Shown here one piece after another: positions 19,510-30,605 of a stretch of 64,000 bases of DNA. This DNA is from Emydura subglobosa. Taxonomy: Eukaryota; Chordata; Testudines; Chelidae. The translations under genes and the position numbers were made by a program. Position 1 is the first letter of the stretch; each line of letters begins with the position of its first letter. Below the pieces are notes generated by a model. It did not search any database. It saw nothing but the letters and a program-made list of their open reading frames with translations, and was not told the DNA's origin. The DNA lies in NCBI GenBank assembly GCA_007922225.1, contig ML680055.1:3406543-3470542 (forward strand), written 5' to 3'.

Positions 19510-21555
19510 CCCCTCCCACCTCTGTTGGCAGGCCTGCAGCCAGGTAGGTGTAAAATAAAGACTCGGGCCAGTCTGAGACTGTGGAGAAACTCCCACGGGA
19601 GCTAAGGACCATCCCAAACTTCCCCACCCTTCTCTCTGAGCGCACAGGGTGCTTCTTCCAACTGCTTTCACCAAAAGAAACACAGAGCAGCATAGGCACA
19701 GAGTAAAACTACCAAAACAAACAGAGGATGGGGGAGAAAATGGACCACACATGTAAGAAGTTGTCTTCTTCTATGCTTTCTATGTTAAGTCAGTCACATC
19801 GCTTACTGAAGGACTGGAAGGCATTCAGATAGTACAGGGGTGAGGACAGCATAGGAAACTGAACAGAACAGACCAGAACATGGGGCCTGAGTTTGTATCC
19901 ACAGCCTTACCCAAAGGGCCATCCTTTCCCTACAAACTGGCCAACAAGCTAATTTATAATAGCAGTTAAAGAACCATCGCCAAATCCAGGCACACTAAAA
20001 TCTATATATTCTGGTGTAAATCCACATGGAACAGAGCTACACACTTCCTGCATTTCCTGTTGTTGTTATGAATGATGATTTGAAGGATATTTTTCAGCGG
20101 AACCTCTCCTTCTCATACTGGTTCCTTACACTGTGATGTTGTGCTGAGCAACTGTGAGAAGAAATGATACCCAAAAAGGAGATAATTTAATCTGGGTTTG
20201 TTTGGAGGTTTTTTTGTTTTATTTTGGGTGGGTTGTTTGTTTTTTAGCAGAAAAGGGGGTATGTTTTCACTAACATCTTCCTAAGTGTGGAAGTGGTACT
20301 TTTAACTCTAAACAAACATCAACAATCACAAAGAGACTTAAGCACAGACCAGGAAAACTACAAATACCTATCTTGAAAGTCATCTGTAACCCACATTTTT
20401 CAGTGATGGATCACTAGTTACTTCTTACTGCCTACCTGAAAGTCCATGTTTAAGTTCAAAGAAAAACATGCTCTAAATTTGTGAAATGGTATTTAAGTGA
20501 CACAGTGACCTTTCCTACTTAGTGCAGAGGAGAAGAAAATGTGTGTGTTCGGTGAAATTAAAATGCAGGTTATCCATGTTTCAAAGATGCTGCATTTATA
20601 ACTCAAAACACAATTCTTTCTAGTGCCTAGAGAGAGACAGGTATAGATCCTGCTGAATGTCAAACCAAACCAATATTCCAAACCAGACTCATATTTAAGA
20701 GGTGATTAAACCTGATCAAAATAAGAGAATAAAAAGCACTTTACCGTTTATAACCGAAGTCTACATGGCACACACAGAGAGGCTGGCAGCTGACAATCAA
20801 TTATGTTTTTAGTAGAGAACAAAATTATAGTAAAAGCTAAAGGCTGTAAATTACTTTTTAAAACCCAGACAAAAAATGTGGAATGGAGCCCACCTAGACG
20901 ACAAAACATTATCTGCTGGGTTAAAATAACAATCATTTAAAAGGGGACCATCTTCCCCAGGAGGGAGGAATGCAAAGGTCTGCAGACACCTATTATATGT
21001 AGCTGCTTTCTAAAGGGTATTTTGGGGACACTGGAGACAGAAAAGACCTTCCAGAGCTATAGAGGCGGGGATGCTAGCAGAATGATGTATGGGGAACTGA
21101 GATTAGTTAGTTTCCTCCAGATTGCACACCTGATTAGACCTTCATATGATAATGGACTCTAGCACTGTGGAGATGAGCTAGATGAAAGGCCTGAAAGACC
21201 TGCTGGGTGGATGATGAAAAGAAGAAAGATCTCTGCCAGGCAGGGGCGATGCTATCTTGGGCAGGCATGACGAAGGAAGTCAGGCAATAGATTGATTTCA
21301 TGAGATGTAAGGTTTTCTTTCCTCTCTAGCTAAGCTAAAGATGCCTGCCTTACTGACCGGTACAAGATGTTCTGATGAGCTATCTTGTGCAAAGCTGTTT
21401 GTTTTTGTTTTAATCTGATTTTTTTTTTCTCACTTTCTTTAATAAATCTTCTTTTTTTAACTCTATTATTTGATTCATGGATTGTTGGTTGGGTGATTTC
21501 ACGCAGACAGCTCCAAAACTGTCGGCCTCTAATGAAAGGTAGTGAAGGGTGAGGA
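19510..21555. other. Intron sequence with T-rich tracts, otherwise unassigned
   Basis: A GT/T-rich run lies near 20200-20250 and T runs near 21410-21460. A TTTAATAAATCTTC motif near 21440 resembles LTR poly(A) regions, but no LTR boundaries could be drawn. No frame resembles a known protein. Confidence 0.4.
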
Positions 21556-21560
21556 GTCGG

Positions 21561-22095
21561 ACTGGTCGAAAATTTCCCGTCAACACTGTTTTTTGAAGGA
21601 AAACTGGTTTTCAGCAAAACTTTTTTTTTTTTGTTGTTGCTAAAAATGTCCGCTTCCACAGATTATTATTGTATATAAAAACCAAGCATCCCAAAACGGA
21701 AACATTTCCATTTGGATATCTCACCATGGTGTCCCATGGGAGCTGTAGTTCAGTTCCTCATGTCTGTATTCTCCTTTATGGGCTAGGCTCCCCAGATGGA
21801 CTATACATCCCATGATGCACAATTGCCAGGAACTCCCATGATGCAACTACCTCCTCCCACCATGAGTGGAGACCATGATGTATCATGGGAGATGTAATCT
21901 GGCGAGGGAGTCTGGCCTATAAAGGAGATTGGAACATGAGGCACTGGAACTATAAGTCCTATGAGGCACCTTGGCAAAATTTCCAAATCAAAATATTTTG
22001 GCTTTCAATTTTTTGCCAAAAAGTTAATCTTTTTCAGTGGCAAATTTTGATGAAAATCATTGTTTTTGTGGTAATTTTCCATGACAAAAGAAATC
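21561..22095. mobile_element. Long fold-back (palindromic) element, about 530 bp
   Basis: The left half contains CCATTTGGATATCTCACCATG and TGTCCCATGGGAGCTGTAG. The right half contains the inverse, CTATAAGTCCTATGAGGCACC and TTGGCAAAATTTCCAAATC. Outer parts are A/T-rich inverse runs (AAAATTTCCC and AAATTTTGATGAAAAT). The centre repeats CCCATGATGCA. This is the architecture of a fold-back MITE. No coding capacity. Confidence 0.65.
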
Positions 22096-22710
22096 TCAGC
22101 TCTCAGTTCTAAGAAGGAATTTCTGGATCCTCAACCCCCATTCGATGTCTCGGTCAAAGGAGCACGGACAGAGGCGTGTCTGCCATTAAGGCATGTTCTC
22201 TGTCATTAACAGTGACAGACGCAATGGAAGAAGCTGAAGGAGGCAAAGGAGGAGAGCAGAACTGATGGAGGTGTGAGTGACGATCTGGATGACATCACAG
22301 ATAAGGAAGAAGAGAACTTCAGCAAGAAACAGGGCTGTGTTTCCGCACTGTTGGTAACTGCAGAAATCACAGGTCAGCATGTTCTCATGGCTCTGAGACC
22401 TCTCCATAGGTATTCCCAAAGCAAATCGTAGCTTAGAGACCTCTTGTTATTTCAGTCAAAGTGCTAGGAATGCCACAGTCCACTTAGCACGATACAAACA
22501 CATCACGAGACTATGGATCCATTTGTTCACACAGTCTAGCTGGTGATGACGGTGCATTAGTTAAAACAAAACAGCAGCTATGAACAGTAAATCCCAGTTG
22601 ATACCTACAATAAACAGGCTTAAATGGCAGAGACAGGTCTATTTCCTAAGAGATGAGCATTTCTTGTGACAGGTTGGTGTGCAATCTCCCTAGTTGAATA
22701 GAGAATGATT

Positions 22711-22830
22711 AGGGTGACAAAATAGCAAGTGTGAAAAATCGGGATGGGGAGGAGGGTAATAGGCGCTTATATGAGAAAAAGTCCTGAATATCAGGACCGT
22801 CTCTATAAAATTGGGACATCTGGTCACCCT
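22711..22830. mobile_element. Short TIR MITE (AGGGTGACCAGA type), 120 bp
   Basis: It starts AGGGTGACAAAATAGCAAGTG and ends GGGACATCTGGTCACCCT. The intact family form begins AGGGTGACCAGATGTCCC, so the left copy has decayed. The interior has AAAAATCGGGATGGGG and CTGAATATCAGGACCG. No target duplication was confirmed. Confidence 0.7.
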
Positions 22831-23074
22831 GATCATGATACAGTCATCAAGCTGGCATATAGGACCACAGCATCCCTGATTTTAGATGCACAAGGGAGAA
22901 ACTAAACAAAAACCTTAGCCTCACTTAAGTGGAGTTCTGACCCTGGAAAGGAAGAAAGGTCAGAGACTCAGTAAAATCCACTAAGGACTTTACTGTTGAT
23001 TTTACATGGAAGGGGCTCAGATGCTATAGCATCATAAAACCCTAAGTGACATTGTGATAAAAAATTGTGATAAA

Positions 23075-23325
23075 AGACTTGCAGCATGGCCACGGCTGGC
23101 TTGGGTCAGCCGGCTCGGGCTGTGGGGCTGAAAAATGGCAGTGTAGACATGCAGCCTGGGCTTGGAGCCCAGGCTTTCAGACCACGTAAGGGGGAAGGGT
23201 CTCAGAGCCCAGGTTCCAGCCCAAGTCCAGACATCGCTGCTGCTATTTTTAGCCCCCCCAACCCGAGCCCTGCGAGCTCGAGTCAGCTGATCTAGGCGCT
23301 GAGACTTGGTGCCACAGGTTTTGTA
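23075..23325. mobile_element. Palindromic MITE (GGCTCGGGCT family)
   Basis: The centre is a long inverted repeat. GCCTGGGCTTGGAGCCCAGGC opposes CAGAGCCCAGGTTCCAGCCC. GTGTAGACATGCAG opposes the decayed CCAGACATCGCTGCTG. Outer arms GGTCAGCCGGCTCGGGCT and CGAGTCAGCTGATC also pair. Non-coding; it explains the apparent frames here. Confidence 0.65.
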
Positions 23326-24359
23326 GACAGACCCCAAGACAGATCGCCTGATGTAGGAGACTGGTGCAGATTTGGCCCACACGCATGGAAAGGGAGCAAC
23401 AGAGCCAAACAAACATCTTCCTCTCCCTTCCCCCACGCTTGTGGGTGCCTCTGTAGGCGTACAGTGTTTTTTTTTTGGGTGTGGTCACACTTTTAGAAGA
23501 GGCGGGATGGTTCCAAGGACCAGCTGCGTTTGTGAGCCATTAACCTATGAGAAACTACAAGTAACCCCAACACATTCAGCAACACCTCCCGCCTTGCACG
23601 ACAGTGTGGGGGGTGCATGTGATGGGGACAGGACCCAGATAGGCGAGATCAGCGAACAGCAGCAACATGGCTTCTTAGCAAGTCAGGCTACAAAGCAGGA
23701 TCTCAGAGCAGCACAGAGGGCCTGGAAGGCAAATCCTGCAAATCTCAGATCTGTGCCACTCACCCTTCCTCCTCTGTGGCCGCTTTCGCAGAGAGGTGGT
23801 AGGATTCACCTGGATTTTTCCCTTCCACACAATTATTCATGGGAAGCGATGACAGCACGTTCTGGGTCACTTACTGTAAAAGGCCACAGACATGCCAGTT
23901 AAACACTGGTCTAAATATTCAAAAGTGACCGGTGATTTTGGGAGTCCAACTTGAGAGACAGTAACGCAACATTACATACCCAGCCTTGTTCAGGACAAAA
24001 AGAACTACATGAGTGCCAGGCATTGCAGTTGGTAAATCTTAATATAAACTGGCTAGGAAGAATGCCTATAATTGAAATACCTTGAAATCTTTTTTTCCAA
24101 CAAATGTGGCTATATATTTCCCTTTGATCTTTGTATTACCTTAAACCTGGAGCCCAGGAATCTCTGCCAAGCAAATTATTACCCATCTTTCGGAATGTCA
24201 GGTTTAATCTGGAGATGGCAGAAGCGATGAGTTTTGGAACCGTAAAGTTGTCAGAGATGCATTTACAGGCTAGGGTTTTACTTTTGGTCTTCACAGCTGA
24301 GCTATCCCATTGGGGCATGTCAAGCATCTCTGGATGGCAAGACTGAGAGATGTTTCCTC

Positions 24360-24680
24360 ATAATCTATTAAATGCTTGCACACACTCCTTTTCGCACAGT
24401 TGCCATATGATTATTTGGGAAGCGTAGAGGTGTCATCGCAGGTTTTATACGAGTATGCTGCGCTTAAATAAGAACTCATCGAGGTTTCAGATAATGCCTG
24501 AGGGTAAGGCAGAATTACGTTGCCATTAATATTGTTCTTCCCTTGTGCATGGTCCCAACTGCACATTAATCAAACACTCCAGACAAGCAGCTACATAATT
24601 TAAAGTGCTGCTAATATGACCCTTTCACTTCATTCTGGTTTCCTTGTAGCTGGTTAAGACTGGATATTATGGTGTGTTGA
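24360..24680. other. Repeat-free stretch, candidate conserved non-coding element
   Basis: The sequence is rich in TTAAATAAG, CATTAATATTG, CACATTAATCAAAC and CATAATTTAAAG motifs and shows no transposon structure. It looks like the slowly evolving AT-rich elements common in long developmental introns. This is an inference from texture. Confidence 0.25.
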
Positions 24681-25748
24681 AAAATGTGTTAAAATTATAT
24701 GCTATTACTTAAAATTCTCAGAGGGTTTCTGGTCCTACTTGCAGGATAGGAGGATCTGTAGGAAAGCATGTGATTTGGATCTAACAGCACTCAGTCTACA
24801 AAGAGCCGGGCTAGAAGAAGATGGCGTTGAGTTGTGCCTTCTGCCTAAGACAGCAGTCTGCTTTGTCTCTCTCTGTTTTTGGTTCTTGTGTGTTAAGGTT
24901 CTTGATTTTAAGTAGTGTTACGTTACAACCTCCCACAGGGTATTTCATGTTTGTATTTAACTTTTGTGTTTTTATGGTCATGAACATAACAGATACGGTC
25001 TTTTAAAATTACAATAAACATGGAGTTACAGGTGCCTCTGCATGTGAGAATTCAGACCTACATGTTCTCTCCTTCAAGACCATTACAGCTTTAGCAGCAC
25101 AAGCAGAGACATTTTCAAAGCTAATACATTTAATTGAATAAGCGGTATTACCATTTCCTTCATATTCGGGCAATCAGCCACTCACTGTAATAGCATATTG
25201 GTGCAAGCATTTATTTGACTGGTGACTACTTATGGAGGGTCCTTATAGCTGACATAAATCACCTATACAGCTATCACTGCAATTTAGCATTAGTTGAGTG
25301 GGTATTTAAAAAGAAATACAGAGTTAATATTCTGGTAGCAATTGGATAAACTATACTGATGAAGCTCAAAATATTTGAGATGTGTGCTAGCACATAAATT
25401 GAGCAAACTCTATATGATTCCCCTCCAGCACTAATTACCTAGAAGGCGTAACAAAAAGATGGCAGTACAACATGGCTATAGAAGCTGATAGGAGTACTGC
25501 TTTGTTGCATGAGACGCTTACAGTCCTGGCTAACTCTGTGCTTTGTTTCTCCAAGTGCAGATATACCTAATGACCCAAGTGGACACTAGCGGTAAGTCTG
25601 GATGATTTTCAAGATGGTCTGGGGACCTGAGTTATTTTAACCTGCAAAAGAAAATGCGAGCGAGAGCAAAAAGGCATCGCTCACCCAGCTCTCTCATTTC
25701 ATTGAGGATGGTGGGGTTTTTTAAATGATTATTCTTAATGTATTTGTG

Positions 25749-26570
25749 ACAGGGTTCAGGGGGCAACCCAGATCCATGAGGGACTGTGAGACTGTCTGCC
25801 TTGTAACCTTACAATGCCTTGCTGTCCTGGAATGCTCACAACCAGCCTCCCCGCGTGCAGAACCATGTGCTCTGTAATGTCCAGCCCTCTCCTGGACAGT
25901 TCATAGGAATAAGGGTGTTTGTTCCTCGAAGGACACAAAGTATATCAGAGCTTATTAACTTCCCTGGAGCAAAAAGGCACCTTCTATTTAAACACAGCAC
26001 TGAGCTGGTTTGTAGTAAAAATAAAACACATTTATTAACAAGAGGACATAGGTGAGGGGAGCTAAGTAAAAAGAATGACGTTAGAAAAGGCCGGAAGCAA
26101 AACAAAAGTGCATCTAAAAGTCTAAAGCTTAATCTAACAAGGTACGGTCTTTGCCTAAGTAGGTTTCTCACCTATATTCAGTTCAATGCCCCCCTTGGTT
26201 GAAGGATCTATCTTTCCCAACTTGCAAGAGCTCTGGCCTCATGTGTCTGTTTAGGGATGGATGCCAAACAAGGCTTCTCTTCTCATTTGTATTTTCCAAA
26301 GTACAATGACCTTGTTTCAAGAGGTGGGATGAGCTCATGCTGTCTTCCCCTTCCTGTGGGCTTCTGATCCCCCTGTATGATTTTTATGTAAACGGGGCTT
26401 CAATCATTTCTGATTCCACCAGGCTAAATTTACATAAGGGACAGGTAGATAGCTGTGACATTCCCTCCTGTCTGGGCAGACTGTACAGCCTAATATCAAT
26501 GAGTATCCGTAATTCCTTATATAGTGTTAATACATACACTTCACAGTGATACTGATCAAATTTTGGATTC
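25749..26570. repeat. Possible degraded LTR-derived repeat
   Basis: It begins TGTGACAGGGTTCAGGGGG and includes AAATAAAACACATTTATTAACAAG. From memory this resembles a dispersed sequence of turtle genomes. No second terminus or target duplication was found, so class and ends are uncertain. Confidence 0.3.
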
Positions 26571-26983
26571 ACAGAATGTTGCTCATTGATTTCATGGTAA
26601 GACGTGTGGATGTGTCTGTCAGTGAGTTTTCTGATACTCTGCTACAAGTGTGTGCGTGGGGGGGGGGTCTTTCTTTATACAATTACTTCAACTTGTAGAA
26701 ATTAAAGACTCAGCACAATCCAAGTAAACCGTGCAAAATTTGGCAGCTGTACACCACCCTGGTGTTTCTTCACATTCTGTAACCAGATGGTTAATGTTTG
26801 AAGTGGGACTGAAGTCATGGTATGCTGGAGAAAGGTCTTGTCAGACTGCAGACTAAGCAGGGTCAGATCTGATCAAATGCTTGGAGAAAAGACTCCTTCA
26901 AAGAAAGTGCAGACAGAGCAGGAAGTGTAGTAACAATGCTGACTCAGTGGGTAGCACTTTTTCCTTTTAAGCTCGGACTCTAT

Positions 26984-27364
26984 GGCCTGGTCTACTCTAC
27001 AGTTAGGCCAATGTAAGGTAGCTTATGTTGACCTAACTCTAAGTGTCTACACTAAAATGTAGCTCCTAACGATGTAACTCACCCGATACAATCGGCTTAC
27101 TAATTCCATCTCCGTGAGAAGCACAGCACTTAAGCTGATGTAGTGAGGTAGACACGGCGTTGCTTACACTGACTGTTGCTGCATTTCAGAAAGCATCCCA
27201 CAATACCCCACACTGGCAGCTAAATCGGTGCAGCCGCTCCTGATGAGGACGCACAGCGCCGACACAAGTTGCATAATGTGGACGTGCAAAAGCAACTTAA
27301 TTACCGCAGTGGCTGCACGTCAACGTAACTTAGGTCAACTTAATTTTGTAGTGTAGACTTGCCC
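26984..27364. mobile_element. TIR MITE, 381 bp, best-preserved TCTACACT-type copy
   Basis: The left end GGCCTGGTCTACTCTACAGTTA and the right end TTTTGTAGTGTAGACTTGCCC are inverse. The second halves also pair: GTAGCTTATGTTGACCTAA opposes ACGTAACTTAGGTCAAC. The interior includes CATCCCACAATACCCCACAC, a known block of turtle MITEs. No protein is encoded. Confidence 0.75.
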
Positions 27365-27619
27365 AAAATCCAAACTTGGGCTTAGCAGGCACTGTTGATG
27401 CAAGCAGTACCAGCTTTCAGATGAGATACAAAACCAAGTTCCTAAGACTCTGTGGTTATGCAAGATCCAAAAACCCTTTGAAAATGTGTTAGAATATAGC
27501 CAGCAGGCGGATATTAACTCAGGTAATAATTACCATCTGTCTTCCTAAATTCTTCTTGTGATTTCATTCAATACATTATTCTTTCAAGTACCGATCTGGT
27601 CCCCAGCACTGCGTATCTG

Positions 27620-27808
27620 GACAACCCACGACGTTTTAGGTATTTATCCTCACATCACCCTTGCAAGGCAAGACTTGTGCCTCCGTTCCCCATCGGTGCA
27701 ATGGGGATGGTAGCACCAAGGTCACTCGGAAGTACTATGGTAGAGCAGGGAACTGAGCCCAAGTCTTCCAAATCATAGGTTAGTGCCCAGGCCACTAAAT
27801 TTCCTGTT
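27620..27808 (+). repeat. MIR / CORE-SINE-like fragment
   Basis: CCATCGGTGCAATGGGGATGG, then CCAAGGTCACTCGGAAG, GCAGGGAACTGAGCCCAAGTC and GTGCCCAGGCCACTA follow the order of the MIR body (TGGCAGAGC, GAACCCAGGTCT, GTGCTCTAACCACT). Confidence 0.65.
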
Positions 27809-28523
27809 AAGTAGCGCTATTGCTATGTTTCCTGCCCAGAAGTGGCTGCATGTCTAGGAATGAGGAGACCTCTGTTAGACACAGGCTGTAGAGCAGTTTA
27901 CAATCTGTTGGGATGGAAGCTGATATTACAATGTCTCTGGTGAGAGCTGGAGGGCGCCTGCATTGTAAATCTGTGGATCAATAACTGCGTATTTAGGTTC
28001 CCTGTACTGCCGGATACTGAAATGCTCATTCACACTACAGCAGGACACTTTGATCCTGCCACGTGCAAGAATGGGCATGGCGTTCTTACTGCCTCGGGGA
28101 TCTTTAGATACTAAAATATCTACAGATGTGGCAACAGCAGCCCTCGGGATCCTTCAACACTAAAAAAAACCTAGCCCAGAATAGGAGTGTAATGAGATCA
28201 GACACCAGTGAAAAGGGAGGACAAAACTTACCGATTTAAAATGTCAACACTCACAACGAGCCCTTCGTAATCAAACAGGATCTCACTGGCTTTTCAACTG
28301 CATGACCCTGTAATATTTTTCCATGGGACACTGACCACTCCTATCCATAGTTTAGCAACAATGCAGCTGCACCCATGCTCCGATCAGGGTCTCAGGGGTT
28401 TTGCCACTGAGCTGACAATGACACGCATCCCTGAGCCTGGACGGCATCAGCGTTGACACCACTGATAGTGCAGCCGCACCGTGCCTGGGGTATGGGCACT
28501 CCTTATATTGGTGCAGTGTCGTG

Positions 28524-28760
28524 TGACCTTGTGGCTCCCTTCTTGGTGGATTAGCACAAGCAGGCATTGTCCCCGAAGTGATGACACAGGCATGAGCTCA
28601 GTAACTGCGGAGCGTGTAGTTATTACTGTAAGAGGGGACAGAGGCAGCTTCTCTTTTGCTGCTTTTGCTTTCCTGCAGCAAGATGGGTTTCTCTTAGGGT
28701 TTCTCCCTGAGTGAGGGGTCCTTTCCCTCTGGGAGCAGCCACTCCCTTAAGGGACTGGCA
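28524..28760 (-). mobile_element. Solo LTR of the 3.7-6.9 kb retro-element family
   Basis: It runs TGACCTTGTGGCTCCC to GGGACTGGCA (TG...CA). It shares ordered blocks with both LTRs of the element at 3703-6930: CTTCTTGGTGGATTAGCAC, GAGCTCAGTAACTGCGG, TACTGTAAGAGGGGACAGAGG and CTCTGGGAGCAGCC. No gag or pol sequence adjoins it. A target duplication was not seen. Confidence 0.65.
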
Positions 28761-28761
28761 G

Positions 28762-28860
28762 GGGATATCTGAAATTATAATTAACAATAAACATTTTGTA
28801 AGGATATCACACAGCATATTTTGAGGCTTAAGCCGATCTCTGACAATTAGAGATCAGGAG
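28762..28860 (+). repeat. CR1/L3-type LINE tail fragment
   Basis: GATATCTGAAATTATAATTAAC, then GAGGCTTAAGCCGATCTCTGAC and AATTAGAGATCAGGA, is the reverse complement of part of the 49790-50275 element. Confidence 0.4.
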
Positions 28861-28861
28861 A

Positions 28862-29080
28862 AGACCTAATGGGGTGAGACAAGGGGGTGAGGTAATCTCT
28901 TTTATTGGACCAACTTCTGTTGGTGAAAGAGACATACTTTCAAGCTACACAGAGCACTTCCTCGGGTCTGCGAACTCTGTAAGCTCAAAAACTTGTATCT
29001 TTCACCAAAAGAAGTTGGTCCAATAAAAGAGATCACACCTCACCCACCTTGTCTCTGTAATATCCTGGGACCAACATGGC
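28862..29080. repeat. Fold-back copy of the Penelope-type arms
   Basis: A near-perfect hairpin repeats the arm sequence of the 933-1600 element. GTGAGGTAATCTCTTTTATTG, GGACCAACTTCTGTTGGTG and CTACACAGAGC are followed almost immediately by the inverse, ending CCTCACCCACCTTGTCTCTG. The loop is nearly absent, so the coding middle is lost. The tail ATATCCTGGGACCAACATGG matches the tail of the first element near 1576. Confidence 0.65.
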
Positions 29081-29685
29081 TCAAACAAGCCTCATGTGGG
29101 AGACAGATTATTTTACATCTGCTACTATGGGATTATACACCTTCCTCTGAAGCACCTGGCACTGGCCACTGTCAGATACTGGATGGACCTTGGGTTGGAG
29201 TCTGTCTGACATCTGAATCAGAGTTCCTCTGAGAGATAGGAACAAAGCAATTGCCATTTAAAAAGATGCAGGGAGTACATTAATGAGGAGATTGATAAAG
29301 GTGGACAACAAATGGCCTTTTTCCAGGCATCTGACCACTTCTGGAAGTACTAAGCTTTAAAGAGATCCAAAGGGCAACCAGAACTCTCAGGAATAACAAA
29401 GCCCCAGGTCTTGATACTGTTCCTGATTATTCTTTTTTTAAAGGAGGGGATAAGTTAAGTTATAAACTTTACAAACTAATTTTGTTTGTTTGGAGGTATG
29501 ACAAAAATGCCAAAGGACTGGAAAGAGGCAGCCATATGCCCAGTTTTTAGAAAAAGCATGACAAAATGGAATGTAAGTACTACCATGATGTCTTTCACCT
29601 CATTATGGCAGATAAAATCCTATCTTTGATAGTCTTAAGATTCGTTCCTTACACAGAAGAGATAGCAGGAGTTTATCAGTGCGGA

Positions 29686-30040
29686 TTGTTTAGTTTGGAG
29701 AAGACTGAAGGGGAACATGATAACAGTCTTCAGTATGGAAGGATGGGGCTAGGCTGTTCTCAGTGGTGGCAGATGACAGAACAAGAAGCAATGGTCTCAA
29801 GTTGCAGTGGGGGTGGGCTAGGTTGGATATTAGGAAAAACTTTTTCCCTAGGCAGGTGGTGAAGCACTGGAATGGGTTACCTAGGGAGGTGGTGGAATCT
29901 CCATCCTTAGAGGTTTTTAAGCTGCGGCATGACAAAGCCCTGGCTGGGATGATTTAGCTGAGGTTGGTCCTGCTTTGAGTAGGGGTGGGACTAGATACCT
30001 CCTGAGGTCCCTTCCAACTCTAATCTTCTATGATTCTATG
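29686..30040 (+). mobile_element. CR1 LINE 3' end, sense orientation
   Basis: It begins TTGTTTAGTTTGGAGAAGAC, then AGGAAAAACTTTTTCCCTAGG, GAAGCACTGGAATGGGTTACC, GGTGGTGGAATCTCC and the terminal ATGATTCTATG. The encoded [16 protein letters not shown] is the conserved CR1 C-terminus. It is inserted inside the RTE-like element. Confidence 0.92.
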
Positions 30041-30360
30041 TAAAAGATTGTTACAAAGAAGAAGGTGATGCATTGCTCTTCCTCTCCACTGTGGACTGCA
30101 CGAGAAGCAATGGGCTTAAATTGCTCCAAGGGAGATTTAGCTTAGACATTAGGAAAAACCTTCTAACTACAAGGGTAGTTAAGCACTGAACAAATTACCT
30201 AGGGAGGTTGTAGAAACTCTATCATTAGAGGTTTCTAAGAAGAGGTTAGACAAACACCTGTCAGGGATGGTCTAAATAATACTTACTCCTGCCTAAATGC
30301 AGGGGACTGGGCTAGATGACCTGTTGAGGTCTATTTCAGTCCTACATTTCTATGATTCTG
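30041..30360 (+). mobile_element. Second CR1 LINE 3' end, directly abutting the first
   Basis: It contains AGAAGCAATGGGCTTAAATTG, CATTAGGAAAAACCTTC, GTTAGACAAACACCTGTCAGGG and ends TTTCTATGATTCTG. It belongs to a different CR1 subfamily (GACAAACACCTGTCAGGG wording) from its neighbour and has the same orientation, head to tail. Confidence 0.88.
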
Positions 30361-30605
30361 GAAAAATAGGTCCACCTGAGGCCAAGAGGCCTGCAATTGT
30401 CCATGGTCTCCCTGAGCCAGGAGGCCAGGTGAGAGATTGCTTATGGTTCTACCCTGTCCGAGGGCTAGAGCTCCCTAGACTGCCCATCGGTCTGCCTTGC
30501 CTAAAGGACCTGGCCCCATTAAGCCTTCCTTTACAGATATGTAGTAGTGAGAGGCTGTGGCCTCCCTTGGAGGCAGATGCGGAGGGACAGCCACAGCCCC
30601 TACAG
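30361..30605. other. Unclassified segment between CR1 and the resumed RTE-like LINE
   Basis: This GC-richer sequence belongs neither to CR1 nor to the reverse transcriptase. It may be a fragment of another insertion. No ends or motifs were recognised. Confidence 0.4.

Noticed and set aside
21050..21520. Possible LTR ending with a TTTAATAAATCTTC poly(A)-like region
   Set aside because: No TG...CA boundaries, target duplication or second copy in the window could be found.
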